Shown: positions 6,738 to 13,175 of the stretch, piece after piece | Numbering within the stretch: position 1 is the stretch's first letter | How the letters are laid out: each line of letters opens with the position of its first letter | Source of the DNA: JAYZAP01 sp964645285 | Lineage (GTDB): Bacteria; Pseudomonadota; Alphaproteobacteria; JAAXGF01 | Assembly (NCBI GenBank): GCA_964645285.1 | Contig: CAZYDR010000101.1 | Coordinates: 1 to 13,279, forward strand | Length of the DNA: 13,279 nucleotides | Reading direction: 5' to 3' | The notes under the pieces: generated by a model | Database searches by the model: none | The model's input: the letters and a program-made list of their open reading frames with translations, nothing else | What the model was told of the DNA's origin: nothing | Program-made: the position numbers and the translations under genes

Positions 6738-7265
6738 ATGAAAGTCATCGATCTCACGTTACCGTTGCACGCCGACATGGAGGTCTATCCCGGCGACCTC
6801 ATGCCACGCTTCGATCTGGTCGAAGAATTCGCCGACACTGGCTGGAACATGCGGCGGCTGGAGATCAACGGCCACGACGCCACCCACGTCAACCTGCCGC
6901 TCCACGCCACGGCGGCGGGCAAGAATCTCGACGACTATGACCTGGACGCCTTCATAGGAGATTCGGTGCTCTATGAGTCCGATGCCGACATTACCGCCGA
7001 CAAGGGGCTGATCTTTCACGCCACGGATATTTCCTGGGACATCGCCCGGGCGGTTGTCGACATCGGCCCGCCCTTCATCGGCCTGCCGGCCAAGTTCGAA
7101 TTCGACATCGCCATCGAGCGCTGGCTGCTGGAGCGCGACGTGATTTCCTTTGAGCGGCTGATCAACACCGAACGGCTGCCCAAGACGTTCTGCTTTCACG
7201 CCGCGCCGCTGAACATCGTCCACGGCGACGGCAGTCCGGTGCGAGCCTACGCAGTGCTGCCCTAG
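6738..7265 (+). CDS. Short cyclase-family metal hydrolase (kynurenine-formamidase-like fold)
   Basis: The 175-residue protein begins MKVIDLTLPLHADMEVYPGD, the classic start of PF04199 cyclase/formamidase proteins, which are metal-dependent amide or lactone hydrolases. The metal motif HxGTHxDxPxH appears as HDATHVNLPLH (residues 46-56). His46, His50 and His56 are kept, but the Asp ligand is Asn52. The rest follows a short subgroup of the family that has a KGLIF motif instead of the longer LLRTGW segment, then PPFIGLPAKFEFD, VISFERLIN and the FCFHAAPLNIVHGDGSPVRA end. It is therefore not obviously truncated. An upstream extension of the frame exists, but nothing in it looks conserved and ATG 6738 starts the homology. 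It is divergent from the CoA-fold operon and converges on the MFS gene, where both stop codons fall in the tetranucleotide CTAG at 7262-7265. The Asn substitution may change metal or activity. Confidence 0.8.
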   Translation: MKVIDLTLPLHADMEVYPGDLMPRFDLVEEFADTGWNMRRLEINGHDATHVNLPLHATAAGKNLDDYDLDAFIGDSVLYESDADITADKGLIFHATDISWDIARAVVDIGPPFIGLPAKFEFDIAIERWLLERDVISFERLINTERLPKTFCFHAAPLNIVHGDGSPVRAYAVLP

Positions 7266-8500
7266 GTAGCCTCCGGCGTCGGCAACCGCTTCGGCAGGAT
7301 TATTGCCGCTATGAAAATCACCAACCCGGCGCCGGCCAGAATGCGGAACAGGGTATCGAAGCCCCAGTTCTGATAGACGAAGGCAATCAGCGGCAGGGCC
7401 ACCGCCAGCACGGTAAAACTCACCACATAGCGAACCCCGTATATGCGGGCCTTGTAGGCGCCGCTGGCTGTTTTGCCGATCATGTAATCGTTAATGGGGA
7501 TCTGCCCGAAGGCACCGAGCATGAAACCCAGGGCCACGGCCAGGGCCATGCCGTCGGTCAGCCCGGGCATGGCGGAAAAGAAAATAATCTGGATGATCGC
7601 GACCACCATGAAGACCTGGCGCGGGCCATAACGGTCGAGCATGGCGCCGACCACGAGCTGCGCCATCGACGCCACGGCGAAGACGATGAAGGCGAGCGAG
7701 CCGATCACCGTCGCCACATCGCCGCCGCCGTCGCTGGCGAGCCGGTTGGCCAGTTCCGCGGCCAGTCCCTGCAGGCGTTCGTCGAAAATCTTGGGCAGGG
7801 CGAAGGTGGTCGCCTGGAAGACCACCGACGAGACGGCCGTGGTCAGAAATATAATGGCGGAGACCCGTATCAACTGGGCCCGGTAGTCGGGCGACGGCTT
7901 TATGTGATCGGTCGCCGCGTTTGCTTTCGCCGCCTCTCGCTCGCCATGAATATGGCGCCAGCGCAGGGCCATGTAGGCCAGCCCCACGGCAATGGAGAAC
8001 ACCCCCGGAAGCACAAACGCCATGGGCCAGCCGCCGTTGTCGATGAGGTAGCCGGTAATCAGCGCGGCGCAGGCCACACCGAGATTGCCCCACACCCCGT
8101 TGGCGGCAATCCGCATGCCCGTGTCGCGCCATTTGGTGGTGACGATGGCGAGGCCTACCGGGTGGTAGATGGCGGCGAACATACCGATCACGAACAGGCC
8201 GAAACCGATCTGCAACGGTGTTTCAGCGAAGCTCGTGGCGATGGCGGCCGCGCCGATGCCCAGGAAGAACACCGACATCATGCCATCGCGGCTCCACCGG
8301 TCGGCGAGCCAGCCGGCGGGCAGTGAGAATACCCCGAAGGCGAAGAAGCCGGGCGTCGCATAGGCCAGAAGCTCGGCGTAACCGATCCCCCACTCGCGGT
8401 ACAACACCAAAGCGGCCACGGTCGCGAAGACCAGGGTGAACAGGTGATCGAGAAAATGACCGATGTTCAGCAGCAGAAAATAAAGGCGATCTCTGTTCAT
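7262..8500 (-). CDS. MFS transporter, 12 transmembrane segments
   Basis: The 412-residue, strongly hydrophobic protein has the major facilitator layout of two six-helix halves separated by a charged cytoplasmic loop (GEREAAKANAATDHIKPSPDYR, about 190-210). The loop 2-3 signature appears as PAGWLADRWSRDG (about 61-73) and its repeat in the second half as GAMLDRYGPRQ. Helix 4-5 contains FAAIYHPVGLAIVTTKWRDTG, resembling the (L/I)YHP segment of fosmidomycin-resistance-type MFS proteins, and N..GVWGNLGVACAALITGYLID. A soluble-looking insertion (about 235-260) lies before helix 8. It is the third gene after the agmatinase-type and SDR genes, 27 bp downstream of the latter. Uptake of the substrate or export of a product of this pathway is the likely role; the substrate is unknown. 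Confidence 0.87.
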   Translation of the reverse strand: MNRDRLYFLLLNIGHFLDHLFTLVFATVAALVLYREWGIGYAELLAYATPGFFAFGVFSLPAGWLADRWSRDGMMSVFFLGIGAAAIATSFAETPLQIGFGLFVIGMFAAIYHPVGLAIVTTKWRDTGMRIAANGVWGNLGVACAALITGYLIDNGGWPMAFVLPGVFSIAVGLAYMALRWRHIHGEREAAKANAATDHIKPSPDYRAQLIRVSAIIFLTTAVSSVVFQATTFALPKIFDERLQGLAAELANRLASDGGGDVATVIGSLAFIVFAVASMAQLVVGAMLDRYGPRQVFMVVAIIQIIFFSAMPGLTDGMALAVALGFMLGAFGQIPINDYMIGKTASGAYKARIYGVRYVVSFTVLAVALPLIAFVYQNWGFDTLFRILAGAGLVIFIAAIILPKRLPTPEAT

Positions 8501-8527
8501 AATTGTCTCGTCACCATGGCCGGCGGG

Positions 8528-9304
8528 TTACAGATCAACCTTATATTCCTGAATGGTGTTGCCGCCATCGACGGTGATCAGCTGGCCGGTCACGTAGCTC
8601 GCCTCTTCACTGGCGAGGAACACCGCCACATGGCCGACCTCGGCCGACGTGCCCGGACGGCCGGCGGGTGTGTAGTTGCCGGCGGTCAGGGAATCCTCGC
8701 CCAGAGCGCCGCTGTCGATCCAACCCGGACCGACGCAATTCACGGTAATGCCAAAGGGGCCGGCCTCGATGGCCAGGGACCGGGCCATGCCGACCATACC
8801 GGCCTTGGCGGCGCCATAGACTGTGGCCTTGTCGATGCCGACCACGGGCCCGGTAACCGACGATATATGGACGATGCGGCCATATTTGCGCTTCATCATG
8901 CCCGGCAGCACGGCGCGGGTGACGAGGAACGCGGTGGTCAGATTGATTTCCATACCATAGCGCCAGTTTTCGTCTGACATCTGATGCAGCGGCAGAAACG
9001 GCGCATCGACACCAAGCTGTGCCTGGCCGGCGTTGTTGACGACAATATCGATAGGCCCAAGCGCCGCTTCAACGTCGTTGACCAAAGCCGTGACCATGGC
9101 CGTATCCGTGAGGTCGGCGGTTTTGGCGAAGCTCTCCCCCGCGCCGCCGCCGAGTTCTTCAAGGCGCTCGAAAATACGATCCGTGGTCGAGGTGATGGCG
9201 ACCTTGGCGCCCGCCGCTCTGAGCAACGTCGCGGTGGCGAAACCGATGGCCCCCGCACTGCCCGCACCGGTCACCAGGGCAACCCGGCCTCTAACACCCG
9301 TCAT
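8528..9304 (-). CDS. SDR-family NAD(P)-dependent oxidoreductase (FabG-like)
   Basis: This is a classical short-chain dehydrogenase of 258 residues. The nucleotide-binding motif is VTGAGSAGAIG (11-21), one residue longer than the usual TGxxxGxG. NNAG is at 90-93, the catalytic set is Ser149 (HISSVTG), Tyr163 and Lys167 (VYGAAKAG), PGWIDSG follows, and the C-terminal GQLITVDGG is intact. It should oxidise or reduce an alcohol/ketone in the cytosol. Two starts are possible. ATG 9304 fits the family N-terminus and has an AGG about 9 nt upstream. A TTG at 9340, overlapping the agmatinase-type gene stop (TTGA), would add 12 residues; ATG is preferred. It lies directly downstream of the agmatinase-type gene in one operon. 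Substrate unknown. Confidence 0.9.
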   Translation of the reverse strand: MTGVRGRVALVTGAGSAGAIGFATATLLRAAGAKVAITSTTDRIFERLEELGGGAGESFAKTADLTDTAMVTALVNDVEAALGPIDIVVNNAGQAQLGVDAPFLPLHQMSDENWRYGMEINLTTAFLVTRAVLPGMMKRKYGRIVHISSVTGPVVGIDKATVYGAAKAGMVGMARSLAIEAGPFGITVNCVGPGWIDSGALGEDSLTAGNYTPAGRPGTSAEVGHVAVFLASEEASYVTGQLITVDGGNTIQEYKVDL

Positions 9305-9336
9305 GCCATAACACCTGTCATGAAAGTCCCCCTGCC

Positions 9337-10293
9337 TCAATCCCGAGCCGCAATGGCAAACGCCATGATGCAGGCCAGTTCGAACATCAGGTTGGCGGCG
9401 GCGATAGCCGTCATGCCCGAGGCATTGTCATAGCACGGCGCCACCTCCGAGATGTCGGCGCCGATCACATCGGTACCCTGAAGCGAGCGGATGATCACCT
9501 GCATGTCGCGGGGCGTGATGCCGCCGATTTCGGGCACCGGCGTGCCGGGACAATGGGCCGGGTCGAGCCCGTCGATGTCGATCGAGACGTAGGTTTTTCC
9601 TTTCCCGACCACGTCGTTGATGACCTTGATGGCCTCGGCGCGGCCCATCTCCTCGTAGTCCTCGAAGGCGATGACCGTGAAGCCGGCGTCGATGCCGTAC
9701 TGAATATCGTCCTGGCTGAAGCGCGACCCGCGCAATCCCAGTTGCACGGTTTTCGCCGGGTCGATCAGCTTCTCCTCATGGGCCCGGCGCATGAAGGTGG
9801 CGTGGTTGACCTTGTCGCCGCAGAACTCGTCCAGGGTGTCCGCGTGAGCGTCCACATGGAGAATTCCCACCGACCCATCACTGGCGATACCGCGCAGGAT
9901 CGGCGTCGGGATAGTGTGGTCGCCGCCGATGGCGATGGGCCGGATGGACTCCGACTTCAGACGGGCGAAGAAATCCTCAATCTGTTGAATGGAGATATCC
10001 TTGCTCATGGGATTGATCGGCGCGTCGCCGAGGTCGGCGATGTTGCACAGCTTGTAGGGCTCGATGCCGCTGGTCTGATGGACCTGGCGGATAAGCCGGC
10101 TGGAATGGCGCACGGCCCCCGGCGCCTCACGGGGCCCGCCGCGATAATTGAGTCCGATATCGAACGGCACGCCGACCAGCCCAATATCGATCTCGGCGGA
10201 GATATCGACCCGCTTGGTGCGCATGAAGGTCGCCACGTCGGCGAACCGCGGCATGACGGACGCGTCCACCGGTTCATAGAAGGGGTTGGCCAT
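9337..10293 (-). CDS. Agmatinase/guanidinobutyrase-type ureohydrolase
   Basis: The arginase fold binds a binuclear metal centre and cleaves guanidino compounds to an amine and urea. All metal-binding motifs are intact: GGDH (His126), HVDAHAD (Asp148, His150, Asp152) and SIDIDGLDP (Asp239, Asp241), with the C-terminal GADISEVAP as in agmatinases. The true start is ATG 10293 (MANPFYEP...), giving 318 residues. AAGGAG lies 8 nt upstream, while the longer frame to 10338 adds 15 residues of non-conserved sequence. It is the first gene of the operon with the SDR and MFS genes, about 140 bp downstream of a palindrome-rich regulatory region. The specificity loop (EFCGDKVNHATFMRR) does not by itself settle agmatine, guanidinobutyrate, guanidinopropionate or a substituted guanidine. 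Confidence 0.9.
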   Translation of the reverse strand: MANPFYEPVDASVMPRFADVATFMRTKRVDISAEIDIGLVGVPFDIGLNYRGGPREAPGAVRHSSRLIRQVHQTSGIEPYKLCNIADLGDAPINPMSKDISIQQIEDFFARLKSESIRPIAIGGDHTIPTPILRGIASDGSVGILHVDAHADTLDEFCGDKVNHATFMRRAHEEKLIDPAKTVQLGLRGSRFSQDDIQYGIDAGFTVIAFEDYEEMGRAEAIKVINDVVGKGKTYVSIDIDGLDPAHCPGTPVPEIGGITPRDMQVIIRSLQGTDVIGADISEVAPCYDNASGMTAIAAANLMFELACIMAFAIAARD

Positions 10294-10432
10294 ATTTTTT
10301 GCTCCTTGGTCTTCCAAACTGGGCCGCCGACGGGTCATTGGGAATCTAGTTCAGTCGGCGATGCAGGCTACTCCACGGGACCAGCGCGACGCGATAAATA
10401 TTATCATTCCGGCGGGTCCTCATAAAAACTAA

Positions 10433-10447
10433 ATGAACGTCGTTCAT
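10433..10447. promoter_or_regulatory. Perfect 15-bp palindrome, predicted operator 1
   Basis: ATGAACGTCGTTCAT is a perfect 7-1-7 inverted repeat in AT-rich DNA about 140 bp from the ureohydrolase start and 150 bp from the exported protein's start. The size and symmetry are typical of TetR-type dimer sites. Its centre (10440) is 22 bp, two helical turns, from the centre of the next palindrome. No TetR gene lies in the window, so the regulator would be encoded elsewhere. Confidence 0.6.
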
Positions 10448-10454
10448 AAATCAC

Positions 10455-10469
10455 TTGAACATTGTTCAA
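10455..10469. promoter_or_regulatory. Perfect 15-bp palindrome, predicted operator 2, overlapping a promoter-like -35
   Basis: TTGAACATTGTTCAA is a second perfect 7-1-7 inverted repeat with the same (T)GAAC half-site as operator 1. Its left half, TTGAAC 10455-10460, could be the -35 of a rightward promoter with TATATA at 10478-10483 (17-bp spacer), so a bound repressor would block RNA polymerase. Confidence 0.6.
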
Positions 10470-10485
10470 AATTATCGTATATAAA

Positions 10486-10500
10486 ATAAACAACGTTCAA
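10486..10500. promoter_or_regulatory. Degenerate third operator copy and -35 of a leftward promoter
   Basis: Centred at 10493, the half-site CGTTCAA (10494-10500) is perfect but its partner (10486-10492) matches at only four of seven positions. On the minus strand TTGAAC (10500-10495) followed after 18 bp by GATAAT (10476-10471) looks like a leftward promoter for the ureohydrolase operon. The rightward -10 (10478-10483) ends two bases before this site. Hexamer matches are from eye only. Confidence 0.4.
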
Positions 10501-10595
10501 ATACCGTGTAATCCCGACCGTGAGACGAAGGCAACACCGGATCGAAAACCGGGACAGTCGCAGCATCCACAACCACGAAACACCGGAGATTAGCC

Positions 10596-11123
10596 ATGAT
10601 CACGAGAGCAAAGAACCCACGAGGACATGTTGACAGGTTAGCCACCGCACTCCTTGCCGGCGCGCTGCTGTTTGGCGGCATCGACGACGCCTATGCCGAT
10701 AGCGGCGCGGGATCGGTCACGGCCTCGGCCGTGGGATCGGTAATGGTTCTTCATGGCAGCGGGCAAGTCCTCACCGGCGGCGCCCGGTTCGTCGTCGAAT
10801 CGGTTCATACGGCGGCCGATGGATCAATCCTGATTCTCAACGGCGTTTCCGAGGCCGTGCAAGTTTCGCTGCGGATCGTCGGCGACTCGGTCATTTCCGC
10901 CACCACCCTTGCCGGAAAGGTGCTCACTGTATCCGTCACCGCCGCCGGTCACATTCTTCATGCCGGCGGGGAGGTTGTCGCCTTTGTGCCGAACGCCGCC
11001 AGCCAGACCCTCATGCATTCGTCGGTCCATCGCGGCCCCTCCCCTGCCTCGAACGGCTACGACCATACCGAACCGTGGATTCCAGCCGACGACCGGCAGA
11101 CCTCTTATGGTAGAGATAACTGA
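10596..11123 (+). CDS. Small exported protein of unknown function
   Basis: I do not recognise a family. The 175-residue product begins with a basic N-region (MITRAKNPRGHVDR), a hydrophobic core (LATALLAGALLFGG) and an AYA-DS cleavage site near residues 34-35, so it should be exported to the periplasm. The mature part is rich in Val, Ser, Gly and Ala, with alternating beta-strand-like segments such as GSVMVLHGSGQVL, GSILILNGVSEAV and GHILHAGGEVVAFV. The C-terminal 40 residues are polar and probably disordered. There are no cysteines in the mature protein. GGAG lies 7 nt before ATG 10596. Its TGA overlaps the ATG of the DUF2145 gene (TGATG at 11121-11125), so the two are translationally coupled and probably act together at the envelope. 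A rightward promoter is predicted near 10455-10483. Confidence 0.7.
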   Translation: MITRAKNPRGHVDRLATALLAGALLFGGIDDAYADSGAGSVTASAVGSVMVLHGSGQVLTGGARFVVESVHTAADGSILILNGVSEAVQVSLRIVGDSVISATTLAGKVLTVSVTAAGHILHAGGEVVAFVPNAASQTLMHSSVHRGPSPASNGYDHTEPWIPADDRQTSYGRDN

Positions 11124-11941
11124 TGAACCTACATCGCGCGTTTCGCACTCTGACGATAGCGGTGTTCTGTGTGGTTGGTGTCGCCGGCGAAGTCGCCGCC
11201 GAGTCCGAAACCGGCTGCCAGGCGGCGCCGGCCACCGTTCGCCAGCTCATCACCGCCAGCACCATGACGACGAGACTTCGGGACCACCTGGATGCCTCGG
11301 GCGCGGCGGTGGCGATTATCGCCCAGGTCGGTAGCAATCAAAGTCATCGCGGATTGAAGTATACCCACGGCGGACTGGCCTGGCGGGACCATCCCAAGGG
11401 GCCCTGGACCGTCGTCCAGGTGCTCAACCTGTGCGGCACCGGGCGGTCCGGCATCTACGAACAGGGGCTGATGCGGTTTTTCCTCGACGACCCGCTCAGC
11501 TACGATGTTTAAGTCATCGTACCCACGGCGGATCTTCAAGGGCCGCTGGTGGCTATCCTGGCCAATGGCGACAGTCGGCGCGTTCACGAGCCGAGATACA
11601 GCCTGATTTCCTATCCGCGTTCGACCCTCTATCAGAATTCAAACGAATGGCTGCTTGAGGTCATTGCCATGGCCCAGGGCAGGCTTCGCGATCAGATTAT
11701 TCTCGATCGGATGGATGCCCAGCAACTGCACACGGCGCTGGGATTTCGCGGAACCAAGGTCAAGGTCGGCTTTGTCGATCAGCTCTTCGGCGGCCTGTTC
11801 AAGGCCAATGTCGGATTCCGCGACCACCCGTCCTCGTCGTCGTCCCACGGCGGGTTCGAGTTCATCTCGGTCCGCTCAGTCCACGATTACCTGACCCGGC
11901 AGAATCAAGTGGCCTCGGCCCAGGAACTGATGGCCGACTAA
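11123..11941 (+). pseudogene. DUF2145 exported protein gene interrupted by an in-frame TAA
   Basis: The reading frame encodes a DUF2145 (PF09916)-like protein of about 272 codons. A signal peptide (MNLHRAFRTLTIAVFCVVGVAGEVAA) is followed by TTRLRDHLDASGAAVAIIAQVG, GLKYTHGGLAWRDHPKGPWT, VQVLNLCGTGRSGIYEQGL and DDPLSYDV. TAA at 11510-11512 then cuts it at residue 129. The same frame continues with the rest of the family sequence: VIVPTADLQGPLVAILANG, RVHEPRYSLISYPRSTLYQN, SNEWLLEVI, FKANVGFRDHP and VRSVHDYL, to a normal TAA at 11939-11941. So a single nonsense codon is the only visible lesion and codon quality is unchanged after it, pointing to a recent mutation or a base-call error. Restart at GTG 11549 is conceivable but would lack a signal peptide. 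The molecular function of DUF2145 is not established. Confidence 0.85.
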
Positions 11942-11954
11942 GAGGCGGGCCGGT

Positions 11955-12874
11955 TCAGGTAACGGTGACGCGGTACCCGATGCGGGGGAAGTGGACGCAG
12001 ACGCAGCCGACCCGGGGGTCGTCGCGCAGGATGCCGATGGTCTCCCGGTCCGCAAAGCGAATCGCGCCGGTAACGTCAAGGTCACCACCGTCTTCGTCGG
12101 GCGCCACGGCGACTATGACGCCGGGGGCGAGAGCCTGAGGATCGCCGGGCGTCACGCCGTCGAGTCCGGCAGGTTCGGCGGCGGCGGCGACGTCGAGGGC
12201 CTCGGCGGCATCCATGTCGGTTGGCGTGCCATGGCCGGTGGCCGCGACCCGCTGCTCCCAGGCCTCGAGCGCCGGAAACTGAGCCAGTAGGTCCGGTCCA
12301 CCGTCTCAGCGGCCGCGCACGAACCACACCAGGTAATAGGCCAGGGCGTCGGCCAGGCCCGGTTGATCGCCGGGTAAAAAGCGCCGGCCGTCGGCTAGTT
12401 GCCGGTCGAACCAGCCGAACTGGCCGCGAACCTGGACTGTGATGTGGGGCAGATCGACCTGGTGCAACTCGGCATTCCAATCGGGACCGAAGTAGAGCCG
12501 GCCACGGTCCTTGGCGAATTCCTCGGGCAGATTGGCGGCGCCGGCGCCGAGCACCAGCCTGATCACCGTGTTGAACAACCGGTCGTCGGCCCAGCGCGCC
12601 AAACCCCAGTCCAGGCTGCCGCCGGGGGAAAAATTAGGCTCGGGATAGCGTCGTTCAAGCTCGCGCAGAATGCATTGGCTGTCGCAGTAGACGTCGGCAC
12701 CGATCTGCATGACCGGGGTGCGCCGATAGCCGCCGGTCAGCGGCATAAGGTCGGGCTTGGGCGGTATTCGGGGGATCTGCACCGAGCGCCATGCCAGCCC
12801 CTTGATGCCGAGACCGACCCGCAGCTTCGCGGCCACCGGCGACTGGGGAAGTTGTGAACGATGATCTGATCCAT
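11955..12874 (-). pseudogene. Glutathione-S-transferase-like gene with a 1-nt frameshift and an in-frame stop
   Basis: The intact protein would be about 306 residues. It starts at ATG 12874 with MDQIIVHNFP, a typical thioredoxin-fold GST N-terminus. It needs one extra C in the run at 12845-12848 (GGGG on the plus strand) to continue as QSPVAAKLRVGLGIKGLAW, GGYRRTPVMQIGADVYCDSQ, CILRELERRYPEP, the helical C-terminal domain, and LADALAYYLVWFVRGR. A TGA at 12306-12308 then interrupts. The same frame goes on as DGGPDLLAQFPALEAWEQRV and GHGTPTDMDAAEAL, which is GST-like, plus a C-terminal beta-rich extension (LAPGVIVAVAPDEDG, DDPRVGCVCVHFPRIGYRV) ending at TGA 11955-11957. The TGA most simply derives from TGG (Trp). 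Two independent lesions argue for a pseudogene, although a homopolymer miscall is possible for the first. It converges on DUF2145 with a 13-bp gap. Confidence 0.85.
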
Positions 12875-12924
12875 GACCCATCTTCGGTGGGGTCGGCGCG
12901 GAAAACAAGACGGCATGAACCGCG

Positions 12925-12983
12925 TCAGCATGCACATGGCGAAAGGGGCGCCGGCAAAAGCAGGCACCCCTTCCTCATAACAT
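12925..12983 (-). other. Tiny reading frames directly after the riboswitch (leader-peptide-like)
   Basis: An ideal ribosome binding site, AAAGGAG (12997-12991), sits 7 nt before ATG 12983, but this frame is only ATG-TTA-TGA. The TGA overlaps a second ATG (12978, ATGA), which opens 17 codons (MRKGCLLLPAPLSPCAC) ending at 12925. The second frame runs through a strong hairpin. This could be a leader peptide, a frameshift-damaged gene start, or the remains of the riboswitch's target. I cannot choose between these. Confidence 0.25.
12943..12972 (-). terminator. Strong hairpin downstream of the riboswitch
   Basis: On the minus-strand RNA, AAGGGGUGCC pairs with GGCGCCCCUU. One G-U wobble is included, and two further GC pairs close a UUUU loop, giving about 12 pairs. 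It starts only 3 nt after the second ATG. It is followed by UCGCC rather than a U tract, so a Rho-independent terminator is doubtful; an attenuator or mRNA-stability element is as likely. Confidence 0.35.
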
Positions 12984-12997
12984 CGGTTTTCTCCTTT

Positions 12998-13075
12998 CGG
13001 TGACCCCGCTACCTGTTACGGGAACAGGCCGGAGGCTTTGCGTCCCGCCGTCACCGGCGGTTTGCCGTTTCGGCA
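12998..13075 (-). ncRNA. c-di-GMP-I (GEMM-I) riboswitch aptamer
   Basis: Read on the minus strand, the conserved blocks of RF01051 are present in order: GGCAAACC, a CCGCCG-GTGA-CGGCGG stem capped by a GNRA tetraloop (P2), GGGACGCAAAGCC, TCCGGCCT, a CCTGTT/AACAGG stem (P3), then AGGTAGCGGGG and TCACCG. Blocks and spacing match the Vibrio cholerae Vc2 aptamer closely, including GGGACGCAAAGCCUCCGGCC and the GGUAGCGGGG tetraloop-receptor side. The G corresponding to Vc2 G20 appears to be kept, which favours c-di-GMP over the cGAMP-type variant; this relies on remembered numbering. The outer P1 helix is weak by eye. AAAGGAG begins 1 nt after the aptamer, so ligand binding could control translation initiation. 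The only coding sequence downstream is a minute frame and then the broken GST gene. Confidence 0.9.
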
Positions 13076-13148
13076 TAGAACTTTGTGCTGGCCCCGACTG
13101 GCGCGGCCAACACGACCGATTACAACCACTCTGACATAGATTCGTTGC

Positions 13149-13166
13149 AAAAACGTGAATCCACGT
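13149..13166 (-). terminator. Short hairpin with T tract after the partial minus-strand gene
   Basis: On the minus strand ACGTG-GATT-CACGT (13166-13153) runs into TTTT, 9 bp after the stop codon of the gene entering from the right edge. A 5-bp stem is weak for an intrinsic terminator, but the placement is right. It would separate that gene from the riboswitch transcript. Confidence 0.35.
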
Positions 13167-13175
13167 GGCGAACGC

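Noticed and set aside
9553..10425. Plus-strand open frame of 290 codons
   Set aside because: It is antisense to the ureohydrolase, whose metal-binding motifs are intact; the shadow composition is typical of high-GC DNA.
10433..10500. LexA/SOS box of the alphaproteobacterial GTTC-N7-GTTC type
   Set aside because: The GTTC/GAAC elements are arranged as inverted repeats with a 1-bp centre, not as direct repeats seven bases apart.
10433..10500. Start of a CRISPR array
   Set aside because: The repeats are short palindromes with unequal 7- and 16-bp gaps and no spacers, and no cas genes are present.
11510..11512. Programmed read-through of TAA in DUF2145
   Set aside because: TAA is the least leaky stop, no slippery or stem-loop context stood out, and a simple nonsense mutation or base error explains the data.
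12306..12308. TGA read as Trp or selenocysteine (alternative code or recoding) in the GST gene
   Set aside because: TGA is the normal stop of the MarR, aldolase and ureohydrolase genes and of this GST frame itself, no SECIS-like element was seen, and the gene also has a frameshift.
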